NCBI GenBank assembly: GCA_937928555.1
Contig: CALFWR010000016.1
Span: forward strand, 39,691-103,690
Length of the DNA stretch: 64,000 nucleotides
Reading direction: 5' to 3'
Source: an uncultured Pirellulaceae bacterium
GTDB lineage: Bacteria > Planctomycetota > Planctomycetia > Pirellulales > Pirellulaceae
Made by a program: the position numbers and the translations under genes. Below the pieces are notes generated by a model. That model did no database searches and was not told the DNA's origin. It saw nothing but the letters and a program-made list of their open reading frames with translations. Below are positions 54,865-62,713 of this stretch, piece after piece; the first letter of the stretch is position 1, and each line of letters starts with the position of its first letter.

Positions 54865-56175
54865 ATGGTCACTCGCAGAACCGATGCGCGGCGACGTCGC
54901 GTGCTTAGCGAAGAATTTGTTCCCACCGAACAATTGGGCGGTGATTGCGATGCTGCGCGGCCGATGGATCCCTATTCTTACGGAGCCAATCGCAGGAACC
55001 AGCCCAAGACTACCGATTTGATTCCCAAGCGGGTTCGGGCTGTTGGTGCTTTTCTGTTCGCTGTTTTGACTTGCGTTGGCATCATCAACGTTTTGGCCAT
55101 CTACGCGGAACCGATTGGCAAAGTCATCGGCGCAGAAGGCGCGAAAGCTCTTGCGCTTTCTGGCAGCGGCACGATCGCCAACTGGTTCTGCTGCGGTTGC
55201 CTGTTCCTGGCTTCTGCGATCTGTTTGCAGTTGTTCAAGCTTCGCCAACACAAACGGGACGACTACGGCGGGATGTACCGTGTCTGGATTCTGATGTCGT
55301 TTCTGTTCCTGCTGGCGAGCCTGGACTGTGCGGTTGATTTGCGCACCATGGCGGCTCGAACGTTTGAGCATTTCACGCATCGCTCGCTGCTCGGGACGCC
55401 GTGGTTGTGGATGACGATCGAGATGATCGTGTTGGGCCTTGTGGTGCTGCGGATGCTCTTCGAGATGCGAATCTCGAGAGTGGCGCTGGCCAGTGTGACT
55501 CTGGTCTGGCTGGCTTTGGTCACGCAGATTGTGCTCGAGAACGTGGGGCTTCCAAAGCGTCTGGAATTCGTCGACACAAATCTGGCATACGGAAACGCGA
55601 TCCTTGTCGGCTGCGGCGGGATTCTGGTTTCCCTTACACTGTATGCGAGGTTTGTCTACCTGCACGCACATGGATTTATCGCCGTCAAAACTGCCGCTGC
55701 GGCGATCTCGGAAGAAGCAGCAGCCGATTCTGACTCTAGGTCGACGGTTGCCGAATCCGGATTGCTCAAGCCCAAAAAGTCAGCCAAAAAAACCAAATCA
55801 AAAAAGAAAACCCGTGAGGTTGCCAGCCAGCAAGCCACCGCAGAAGTTCCACAACCCGCAGCCACAACGACTGCTTCATCCAAAAAGTCAGCACCGAAGA
55901 AGACAACCGGGGCTTCCTCAACCTCTTCCAAATCCAGCTCGTCGGCCGCTTCAGCCACCACGCAGACATCGGCAAAAAAGAAGACCGATTCCAAAAAGAC
56001 AGCTCCTGCACCTGCCAACGCCACGTCGGAATCAAGTTCCAGGTCAGTTGAATCAGCCGAACCCATTGCGACGACCGAGTCGGTTGATGATTCCGGTGCG
56101 ATTCTGAAGATGAGCAAGTCCGAACGTCGCCGCCAGCGCAAACTCGCCAAACGCGCTGCCAGAAAAGCAGCTTAG
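54865..56175 (+). CDS. Membrane protein with long Lys/Ser/Ala-rich cytoplasmic tail
   Basis: A 436-residue protein. After a basic start (MVTRRTDARRRRVLSEEFV) it has about six hydrophobic segments (VGAFLFAVLTCVGIINVLAI, IANWFCCGCLFLASAICLQL, WILMSFLFLLASLDCAV, TIEMIVLGLVVLRMLFEM, ASVTLVWLALVTQIVLEN, AILVGCGGILVSLTLYARFV). From about 285 it turns into a low-complexity tail with KKSAKKTKSKKKTR, then Ser/Thr/Ala stretches, ending in SERRRQRKLAKRAARK. Function unknown. The basic tail could contact nucleic acid or membrane (inference). AAGG precedes the ATG. Confidence 0.72.
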   Translation: MVTRRTDARRRRVLSEEFVPTEQLGGDCDAARPMDPYSYGANRRNQPKTTDLIPKRVRAVGAFLFAVLTCVGIINVLAIYAEPIGKVIGAEGAKALALSGSGTIANWFCCGCLFLASAICLQLFKLRQHKRDDYGGMYRVWILMSFLFLLASLDCAVDLRTMAARTFEHFTHRSLLGTPWLWMTIEMIVLGLVVLRMLFEMRISRVALASVTLVWLALVTQIVLENVGLPKRLEFVDTNLAYGNAILVGCGGILVSLTLYARFVYLHAHGFIAVKTAAAAISEEAAADSDSRSTVAESGLLKPKKSAKKTKSKKKTREVASQQATAEVPQPAATTTASSKKSAPKKTTGASSTSSKSSSSAASATTQTSAKKKTDSKKTAPAPANATSESSSRSVESAEPIATTESVDDSGAILKMSKSERRRQRKLAKRAARKAA

Positions 56176-56275
56176 TTCTGGTGTTGCGTCACTGAGCGGT
56201 GTGGCACGTATGATCATTCGGTTTGAATCGAATCTGCCGTTGTTGGCGGGTGGGAAATGTCTTCGCGCCTTTCGG

Positions 56276-57208
56276 TCACCGGGCCGGTTTGGCTTGCGAT
56301 GGTTGTCGATTATGTTGAAACGAAGGTTCTACATTTCTGCAAAGCTGCTCGATTTGATGGGCAATTCGCTGGACCTGTTCAGGGGTGAACACAACTCGAC
56401 TGTTAACGAAGAATGTTTCTGACCGCGTTGGATTGAAGACAAGCACATCTCCTTTGCCAATACGCTTTTCAATGTAGTAGCCGGGCAACGCGAGCATCGA
56501 GTTTACGCTAACGTGCATGCCGGTTGACTTCGTCAAGTGTTGGCTTAGCCACCGGGAATTCGTTTTAAGTTGATCCAAAGGAATAAGCCAGTTCCAGTTG
56601 GAGAAACGAACAATGTTCTTTGTGAAATCAACGGTAGCCTTGTGCGATCCGGATTCATTCGTTTTTGAAAGGGCCTTTGTCTCGACAGAGAAGACGCCGC
56701 TTCTGCCAACCACAATGTGGTCAATGTTTCCGTATTCAAATGGGATGTCGTGAAACACACGACAACCGACAAGCATCAACTGATTTAGTTCTTCACCAGT
56801 TGCAATTTCGCCTTCCATGCCAAGCGTTTTGCGTCGGATTTTTTCCTTGATGGCGTATATGCGTCTCAGCAACCAGGCAGTTACGGTCATTGTGCAAGTG
56901 ATGAATGCACCCCAATACCAAGTCGTTTTCTGCAGATCGAGAACAAGGATTTGAAGCAGAGTGAATGAGAGCAAAATAAACGGCATCGCGAAGACCAGAG
57001 CAAGGAATGCACCTTGGTCAACAGCCAGTTCATCAATTTCTTTACGTAGCGTATCGCCAGGCGCTCGGAGCATGCTCTTCGTCAACGGAGTGCGTCTGTT
57101 TCGTTTACGAATAAGACGCTGCCGGTAGGTGTTCGCCAATTCCGTCATTCCGATGACGAGAAGCATGACGGCGAACGGGATGGTCAGCGCAATGGCGGAT
57201 TCGAACAT
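56276..57208 (-). CDS. NERD-domain membrane protein
   Basis: A 310-residue protein with a first membrane helix (SAIALTIPFAVMLLVIGM), a second pair (FLALVFAMPFILLSFTLLQI; YWGAFITCTMTVTAWLLRR), then the NERD (nuclease-related) domain: GMEGEIATGEELNQLMLVGC, RVFHDIPFEYGNIDHIVVGR and SGVFSVETKALSK. The conserved E..GNIDHIVV....ETK pattern matches the proposed nuclease core. NERD proteins are linked to DNA processing, but activity is unproven. The gene stands alone before the repeat cluster at 57.2 kb. Confidence 0.85.
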   Translation of the reverse strand: MFESAIALTIPFAVMLLVIGMTELANTYRQRLIRKRNRRTPLTKSMLRAPGDTLRKEIDELAVDQGAFLALVFAMPFILLSFTLLQILVLDLQKTTWYWGAFITCTMTVTAWLLRRIYAIKEKIRRKTLGMEGEIATGEELNQLMLVGCRVFHDIPFEYGNIDHIVVGRSGVFSVETKALSKTNESGSHKATVDFTKNIVRFSNWNWLIPLDQLKTNSRWLSQHLTKSTGMHVSVNSMLALPGYYIEKRIGKGDVLVFNPTRSETFFVNSRVVFTPEQVQRIAHQIEQLCRNVEPSFQHNRQPSQAKPAR

Positions 57209-57232
57209 GTAAACTGCCAGTTCCTGTACGAG

Positions 57233-57280
57233 CCGGAATTATTCACGACCACAGGCGTCGGTTCGCATTGAATGAAAAGC
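57233..57280 (+). repeat. R2-like terminus, truncated
   Basis: CCGGAATTATTCACGACCAC followed by AGGCGTCGGTTCGCATTGAA matches the left end of R2, then diverges. No core or right end remains. Confidence 0.55.
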
Positions 57281-57441
57281 ATCAATATAGATCAATTGAT
57301 TTTGATTGAAATTGCAGGATGTCGTCCAAAAAAATGTCTCTTACGAGCGTCGGGCTTGTGGTTGACTTTGTGGCAGTGCTGGGGCAAGTCAGCTCTCGTG
57401 GTCCCGGAACATCTTTCATCGCGATGAAAGTTTGGCTTGAT

Positions 57442-57636
57442 CGGGAATTATTTGCGACGACGGGCGTTAATTTGCTTTGGACTAGGCAGAAATGAACGTC
57501 AACGCTGGATCACCTCAGAGATTTTGGTCCAGCTTGTTGGTGAAGTCCAAAGCATGGACCTTGTTCGGACTGATACGACGTTCATTGGCTCATTGGCTCA
57601 TTGGCTGAACCGAACGTCGCGCCCACGCCTCTTGAG
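57442..57636 (+). repeat. Divergent R2-like element
   Basis: It begins CGGGAATTATTTGCGACGAC and follows R2 loosely (AACGCTGGATCACC, GTTGGTGAAGTCCA, CATTGGCT). CATTGGCT is repeated three times in tandem near 57583-57606. The right end is cut short at CACGCCTC, where the R1 copy begins after TTGAG. Confidence 0.6.
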
Positions 57637-58125
57637 CCCGGATTATTCACGAGGCGTGGGCGTTAGAATCAGTTGAGACAGTGATCCGCGACTCTGATGC
57701 GATGAAACGATCGCTGTGGTTTTCATCTACCGGATGATTCACATTTCTTGTTGAAATTCAGCTTTTCCCTTGCTCCTGTTGGCAGGGTGTAATCTCGCTG
57801 AGGCGCAAGTTTACGGGGGGTTTTGAGGGGGAAAATTGAGGTATTCGGTTTAAGTTCGGTTCAGTCGTGGGTTAACAGCTTTGTTTTCAGTGCATGCTTG
57901 GACGATCTTTGGTATCGAAAATGCCGAGAAGTACCACCGCGGAAACGCTAGCGTCAGGCTGTTTTTCACGTCGTTTGGTGTTTCGCACGCCTATCCTTAC
58001 CATTGGGCTGCTCAAGCTTGTTTCCTGAAAAAAACGTAGTCAAATCATCGCCTTTTTGCGCCCCAGCGAGACTACACCCTGTTGGCAGACGTAGAATCAA
58101 CGCCCGTCGTCGTGAATAATCCGGG
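57637..58125 (-). repeat. R1 element (copy I) interrupted by R3, with 5-bp target duplication
   Basis: R1 sequence runs 57637-57785 and resumes at 58079-58125. The outer flanks are TTGAG at 57632-57636 and TTGAG at 58126-58130, a perfect 5-bp duplication. Removing the insert restores the normal R1 core across TTGCTC..GTTGGCAGACG. Confidence 0.95.
57785..58079 (-). repeat. R3 element (copy 2) nested in R1, with 8-10 bp target duplication
   Basis: About 295 bp with inverted ends GGGTGTAATCTCGCTGAGGC and GGGTGTAGTCTCGCTGGGGC (2 mismatches in about 20). TGTTGGCA (57777-57784) recurs at 58080-58087. Because adjoining bases also match, the duplication can be read as 8 to 10 bp. Confidence 0.92.
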
Positions 58126-58257
58126 TTGAGTAGTCCGTGTTGATGACTTTCCAGCGACCAGAACTGGTGTGCTGTGAGGCCTTGGTTTGGCCCGGATTCG
58201 CTACTACGATTTGGGAATACCATTGTTGGTTTTGAGCAAAGCTAAAAGGCATCTTTC

Positions 58258-59502
58258 ATGTATCGATTCGCAATCGTTTTTCTGTTGGTGTGTCTGCACA
58301 GCTCACTTTCGCCACCACGCTCACTATCGCAGACCGCACAGCCGGAACCCTCAAAGCCGGTCGCGGAACTGGAACGCTTTCTGAAGGACCACTCTCTGGA
58401 GCAGGTCGCAGATCAGGCTTTCGCCAAAGCGGCGCTTTCCAGTGGCCAGGCCAAAAAAGCGGCGGCGATGATGACTGCCGCACGCATGAAGCAATTGAAG
58501 CAGCTTCGCCAACAGGAATGGAAAGACAAAGTCATTACCCGTGGCGAACATTCCATGAAATTCGAGTTCCGTGTCTTTGGCGAGAAACCAAAACTTGGCA
58601 GAAGCCTGTTTATTTCGATGCACGGTGGCGGTAGTGCACCGACCAGAGTTAACGATCGACAATGGAACAACCAGATTCGGCTCTACGAACCAGGCGAAGG
58701 CGTCTACCTCGCTCCGCGGGCTCCGACCGATACGTGGAATCTTTGGCATGAGAACCATATCGATCCAATGTTTGCCCGCATCATCGAAAACGCCATCCTG
58801 TTCGAAGACGTCAACCCTGACAGAATTTACCTGATGGGCTATTCAGCCGGCGGCGATGGGGCGTATCAACTTGCTCCGCGGATGGCGGACCAACTCGCTG
58901 CAGTCGCCATGATGGCGGGGCATCCGAACGACGCCAAACCTTTTGGTTTGCGGAACATTGGGTTTACGATCCACATGGGTGGCAAAGACGCCGCCTACGA
59001 TCGCAACAAAATCGCTCAACAGTGGAAAGACTGGCTGGCCGATCTCAAGAAGCAAGACCCCGACGGTTATGCGCATGAGGTTGTCATTCACCAGCAGCAC
59101 GGGCACTGGATGCAGCGCGACGACGCGGTGGCTGTGGACTGGATGAGCAACTTCACTCGCGATCCATTGCCTGCAAAAGTGGTTTGGTATCAATCGGGGG
59201 TAACGCACAGTCGGTTCTACTGGCTGGCTGTCGACGAAAAGAATCGCAAAGGCGGAACGCATGTCGTCGCGACTCGTGACGGTCAGAATTTTTCGTTTGA
59301 AAAAGCGGAAGGACTCGACTCGATCACCATTCGGCTCAACGATGACATGGCCAATCTCGATCAACCGATCAAGGTTTCCTTTGGAGAGCTAGTAATCGAA
59401 ACGAAAGTCACTCGAACGATCGAGACGATGGCCAAATGCCTGATCGAGCGAGCCGATCCTGCGGCGATCTTTTCAGCCGAACTCAAATTTGATCTTCGGT
59501 AG
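58258..59502 (+). CDS. Secreted alpha/beta-hydrolase (esterase-like)
   Basis: A 414-residue protein with a signal peptide (YRFAIVFLLVCLHSSLS). After a helical stretch, the hydrolase fold has an oxyanion motif SMHGGG and the nucleophile elbow GYSAGGDG with Ser196. GGKDAAYDRN and HQQHGHWMQRDD supply likely acid and histidine. The pattern resembles the poly(hydroxyalkanoate) depolymerase / acetyl xylan esterase type, but the substrate is not decided. The last about 110 residues are beta-rich. AAAAGG lies about 9 nt before the ATG. Confidence 0.83.
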   Translation: MYRFAIVFLLVCLHSSLSPPRSLSQTAQPEPSKPVAELERFLKDHSLEQVADQAFAKAALSSGQAKKAAAMMTAARMKQLKQLRQQEWKDKVITRGEHSMKFEFRVFGEKPKLGRSLFISMHGGGSAPTRVNDRQWNNQIRLYEPGEGVYLAPRAPTDTWNLWHENHIDPMFARIIENAILFEDVNPDRIYLMGYSAGGDGAYQLAPRMADQLAAVAMMAGHPNDAKPFGLRNIGFTIHMGGKDAAYDRNKIAQQWKDWLADLKKQDPDGYAHEVVIHQQHGHWMQRDDAVAVDWMSNFTRDPLPAKVVWYQSGVTHSRFYWLAVDEKNRKGGTHVVATRDGQNFSFEKAEGLDSITIRLNDDMANLDQPIKVSFGELVIETKVTRTIETMAKCLIERADPAAIFSAELKFDLR

Positions 59503-59563
59503 CGTTGTCTGCTTGCGACCACTACAAAAAGGGACCGGAAGCCAACTTCTTGTTCAGTTGGAC

Positions 59564-59813
59564 CCTCGGATTATTCACGACGACGGGCGTTGATTCTACG
59601 TCTGGCCAGCGGAAGCAAGGGAAAAGCTGAATTTCAATAAGAAATGTAAATCGTCTGGTAGATGAAAACCACAGCGATCGTTTCATTGCATCAGAGTCGC
59701 GGATCACTGTCTCAACTGATTCTGACGCCCACGCCTCGTGAATAATCCGGGATCAGAGTCGCGGATCACTTAAGTAACTGACTCTAACGCCCACGCCTCG
59801 TGAATAATCCGGG
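59564..59813 (+). repeat. R1 element (copy J) with an extra, partly duplicated right end
   Basis: A full R1 (59564-59751) is followed directly by a second partial right end (59752-59813; ATCAGAGTCGCGGATCACTT, then CACGCCTCGTGAATAATCC). TGGAC flanks the whole composite at 59559-59563 and 59814-59818, so the unit may have moved as one or arisen by end duplication after insertion. It lies 61 bp after the hydrolase stop. Confidence 0.85.
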
Positions 59814-59961
59814 TGGACATTTGGGTTATCGCCCTTCAATCGTCGCTGACTGAAGAAAAGTGTTGACGTGCAAAAACTTATTGATAGACTTCGCGGCCTC
59901 AACCACGGTTTTGATCGAAACGTACACTCCTTTCCTTTTTCCCACCCATTGGAAACCACTT

Positions 59962-60975
59962 ATGAACAAATCTGTTTTCTCGAAATTTGGCTTTTGGATT
60001 TGCCTTGTTCTTTTAACGATGCTGTGTTGCGAGCAAGCTTTGGTTGCACAGACACGGCAAAGACTGCGCGTTCCTGAGGACTACCCTACCCCGGAAGCCG
60101 CATTGGAGGCCGCTGATCCCGGTGGCATTATCATCCTGGATACCCGCGACTGGTTCGTAAACCTGAATATCACTAAACCGATTACGATTCGCGGACGACG
60201 TAACGATCGCCCTCGCTTGCTGCCGGCAGACGAAACTCTGCCGACTATCCAAGTCAGATCTGCATCGGTAAACATCCGTAACCTCAGGTTTACTGAAGGG
60301 ATTGTTGGAGTTGAGGCACTTTCCGAGGCGGTTGGGTTGACTGTTTCGAACTGTGAGTTTATCGACGTTTTTGGTGATGGAATTCGCTGTATCGGAAGTC
60401 GCGACGTGTCAATTCTGAACACAGATACTGGCTCGGATCTCACAAGTGGTGGTAATTTCGGCAACGGATTCGTATTCGAAGGAGTTGATGGATTTCTCGT
60501 GGATGGAGCTACGGCATCCGGTAACAGCGGTTCAGGCTTTGATCTTAACGGAAGTAACGGGCTCGTGATTAACTGTGATGCGGGTCAAAACATCTTCGCC
60601 GGGTACGATATTGAAGGAACCGACATCGCTGTCGTAGATTGCAATGCGGGATTAAATCGCACTGGATTTTTGTTTTCCAACTGTCGACGCCTGGCTGTTG
60701 AGGGCAACAATATGGCATCGAACCTAGGGCTGGGGCTATTGGTTACTGGAGTTCGGCGCGCTTCGTTTGCGAACAACAGTATCGCTGCGAATCGTGCTGC
60801 GGAAGAACTTGGCGCGATCTTCACCAACACCAGAAACACGTCGTTTGTTGGGAACGAGATCTCGTTTGACAACGTGTTCTATGCCCCAGATACCCGTAGA
60901 AATTTCATTAGCGGAAACATGGTGCAGTCTGCAGAAATTATCGACGACGGAGTCAATAACTTCATTGAAGAATAG
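59962..60975 (+). CDS. Secreted right-handed beta-helix protein
   Basis: A 337-residue protein with a signal peptide (KFGFWICLVLLTMLCCEQALV). I start at ATG 59962; the frame from 59860 runs into repeat-flanking sequence. VPEDYPTPEAALEAADPGG is the typical first turn of NosD/pectate-lyase-like helices. Successive coils follow: VNIRNLRFTEG, VGLTVSNCEFIDVFGDGI, DVSILNTDTG, GFLVDGATASGNSGSGFDLN, IAVVDCNAG and RRASFANNSIAANRAAEEL. No lyase active-site residues can be placed with confidence, so carbohydrate binding or cleavage is only possible. Confidence 0.8.
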   Translation: MNKSVFSKFGFWICLVLLTMLCCEQALVAQTRQRLRVPEDYPTPEAALEAADPGGIIILDTRDWFVNLNITKPITIRGRRNDRPRLLPADETLPTIQVRSASVNIRNLRFTEGIVGVEALSEAVGLTVSNCEFIDVFGDGIRCIGSRDVSILNTDTGSDLTSGGNFGNGFVFEGVDGFLVDGATASGNSGSGFDLNGSNGLVINCDAGQNIFAGYDIEGTDIAVVDCNAGLNRTGFLFSNCRRLAVEGNNMASNLGLGLLVTGVRRASFANNSIAANRAAEELGAIFTNTRNTSFVGNEISFDNVFYAPDTRRNFISGNMVQSAEIIDDGVNNFIEE

Positions 60976-60995
60976 TAGCTCTTCGGCTCTCTGAC

Positions 60996-61181
60996 CCCGG
61001 ATTATTCACGACGACGGGCGTTGATTCTACGTTTGGCCAACGGGAGTAAGGAAAAGCTGAATTTCATCGAAAAATGTGAATCATCCGGTAAATGAAAACC
61101 ACAGCGATCGTTTCATCGCATCAGCGTCGCGGATCACTGTCGCAACTGATTCTGACGCCCACGCCTCGTGAATAATCTGGG
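60996..61181 (+). repeat. R1 element (copy K)
   Basis: A full R1 copy, 20 bp after the beta-helix stop. Flanks are CTGAC (60991-60995) and CTGAA (61182-61186), matching at 4 of 5. Confidence 0.9.
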
Positions 61182-61246
61182 CTGAAGTAGCAACGGGCAG
61201 GTAGTACTGCCGTTTGTTTTCTTTTCGCCTTGCGAAGAAACACAAG

Positions 61247-61290
61247 CCCTCCCTAGTTCATTCGGTAACGAATGGCAGGGAGGGTTTTTT
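61247..61290 (+). terminator. Long two-part hairpin with T-run
   Basis: CCCTCCCT (61247-61254) pairs with AGGGAGGG (61277-61284), with an inner stem CATTCG/CGAATG and a GTAA loop, then TTTTTT. A smaller stem (TTCGC/GCGAA, about 61225-61236) precedes it. It could end the beta-helix transcript, or a short RNA starting within or after the R1 copy. Confidence 0.8.
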
Positions 61291-61327
61291 GATGGGTCGC
61301 TTCCGCTGCATCAGAAGGATTTTTGCG

Positions 61328-62356
61328 TTATTCAGCTACAGGAATTTCCACGTTTTGCAAATCCAATGGAACAGTCAGCACCTCCAGATCTTTCACCACC
61401 TCAATCCTGAACATCAGCCTTTCCGGGATGGGATTTTCTTCTTCGAACTGGAAACCGTAACTGAACATGTCTCCACCGCCTCCGGAACTGGTTCCGACCA
61501 AACCTGCCGGTTTATTGCCTGCCGGGTTCAACAGGTCAACGCTAATCACAGATTCGAGGTTGCCTTCCAGGACGAGGCTCACTGATCCATCGGAGAGTTC
61601 CGGTCTCGCCTTAACGCCAAGCGATTTCAATTTTTTGTTTTTGAGATTTCGGTCAATCTTTTTGCGGACACCACTGATCTCAATCGTCTCCCGTTGACCA
61701 CCGGTTTTGATTTTAAGTTCACCTTTAACAGCGTTGAATTTTGCAGGCACGTTTTTCGGGTGCTTAAACTTCAACGTTACACGGACTCCGTCGTTGGGGT
61801 GTTTATTGAAGAAATCATTGTCACTTCTTGTTACCTTTATGAAATCTTTGAAAACATCCTCAAACGCAAAATTGTCTTTTTTGGTTTTGATCGAACCTTT
61901 GTCAGTTTCACATTCCTTCAACTTCAACATCCCAACGCTCAATGCCGTTGCAGCCGATTCACCCTTTACCTCGATCACCAACTCCAGATCTCGCGGTTCC
62001 TCTTTCCCGTTTTCATCCCAGGATTGATCCTGAGACCACTGCGCCACCCCGGAAACGTCAAGGTTCGAGCTACCAGGTTTCGTAGAGCTACCAGGTTTTG
62101 TGGAGCTGCCGTCCCCGGAAAGTGTGTTCAGAAAGTCCTGATCGACTTTGCTGAACCGGCTCAAGGGTACTTTAATGATCCGACCGTTATCGGCCCTTTC
62201 CAGTTTCACATTGCCATCAATCTGTTCAACAAACGTTGCTTCAATTTTGAATTTGCCGTTATCACTGGTCCACGTGCGTTCCTGTGCAAAAGCCGTCGCG
62301 GCGATAGTCAGCAGAAAGCAGATTGCTGGAATTATCAAATCAAGTCGAAAACGCAT
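61328..62356 (-). CDS. Secreted SHD1-domain protein
   Basis: A 342-residue protein. The start is ATG 62356 (MRFRLDLIIPAICFLLTIAA), giving a signal peptide. A longer frame upstream has no homology. One SHD1 domain lies at about 26-77 (RTWTSDNGKFKIEATFVEQI, IIKVPLSRFSKVDQDFLNTL), very similar to those in the protein at 36139-38883. A short Ser/Thr/Lys/Pro linker (STKPGSSTKPGSS, a 15-18 bp DNA repeat) follows. Then there is a beta-rich domain with VEVKGESAATALSVGMLKL-like strands and a C-terminal YGFQFEEENPIPERLMFRIE. Function unknown. Confidence 0.78.
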   Translation of the reverse strand: MRFRLDLIIPAICFLLTIAATAFAQERTWTSDNGKFKIEATFVEQIDGNVKLERADNGRIIKVPLSRFSKVDQDFLNTLSGDGSSTKPGSSTKPGSSNLDVSGVAQWSQDQSWDENGKEEPRDLELVIEVKGESAATALSVGMLKLKECETDKGSIKTKKDNFAFEDVFKDFIKVTRSDNDFFNKHPNDGVRVTLKFKHPKNVPAKFNAVKGELKIKTGGQRETIEISGVRKKIDRNLKNKKLKSLGVKARPELSDGSVSLVLEGNLESVISVDLLNPAGNKPAGLVGTSSGGGGDMFSYGFQFEEENPIPERLMFRIEVVKDLEVLTVPLDLQNVEIPVAE

Positions 62357-62713
62357 GCGATGAACCCTGAAGTCAATGTAAGTCCGGCAAACTTTAAGCG
62401 GGCAACACACCACGTCAATTGATTCCGGATTTGTAGAAATTTGCTTTGAAGAGTCTATTCGCCCGGCAGTCCGCAATATTGCCTGGATTCTCAAATATTT
62501 TTACTGTAGTGGAGGCTGGATTGCCGGCGCGATTTTCGGAAATTTGGAGGATTCCGGGCAGCCCGTCCGGCACCTAGCCCCTCCCGGTGGTGGCCAACCC
62601 CCCGTTTCTTCGGCAATCGCTCACGGCACAGAATCTCGACATATCCGCAGCAGAATTGAATAAAATGAGTCAGGACAATTCGGACACTTCTCTTAAAATT
62701 CGGTACAACAATA
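62357..62713. other. Divergent intergenic region
   Basis: 357 bp between the SHD1 gene and the GPP34 gene, which point away from each other. It is GC-rich at about 62520-62640, then AT-rich before the GPP34 start. I see no repeat copy, gene or clear promoter box. Confidence 0.5.

Noticed and set aside
54468..54908. 146-codon plus-strand frame before the membrane protein gene
   Set aside because: Composition is unlike protein, and the Gly/Ile run comes from the G-rich tracts.
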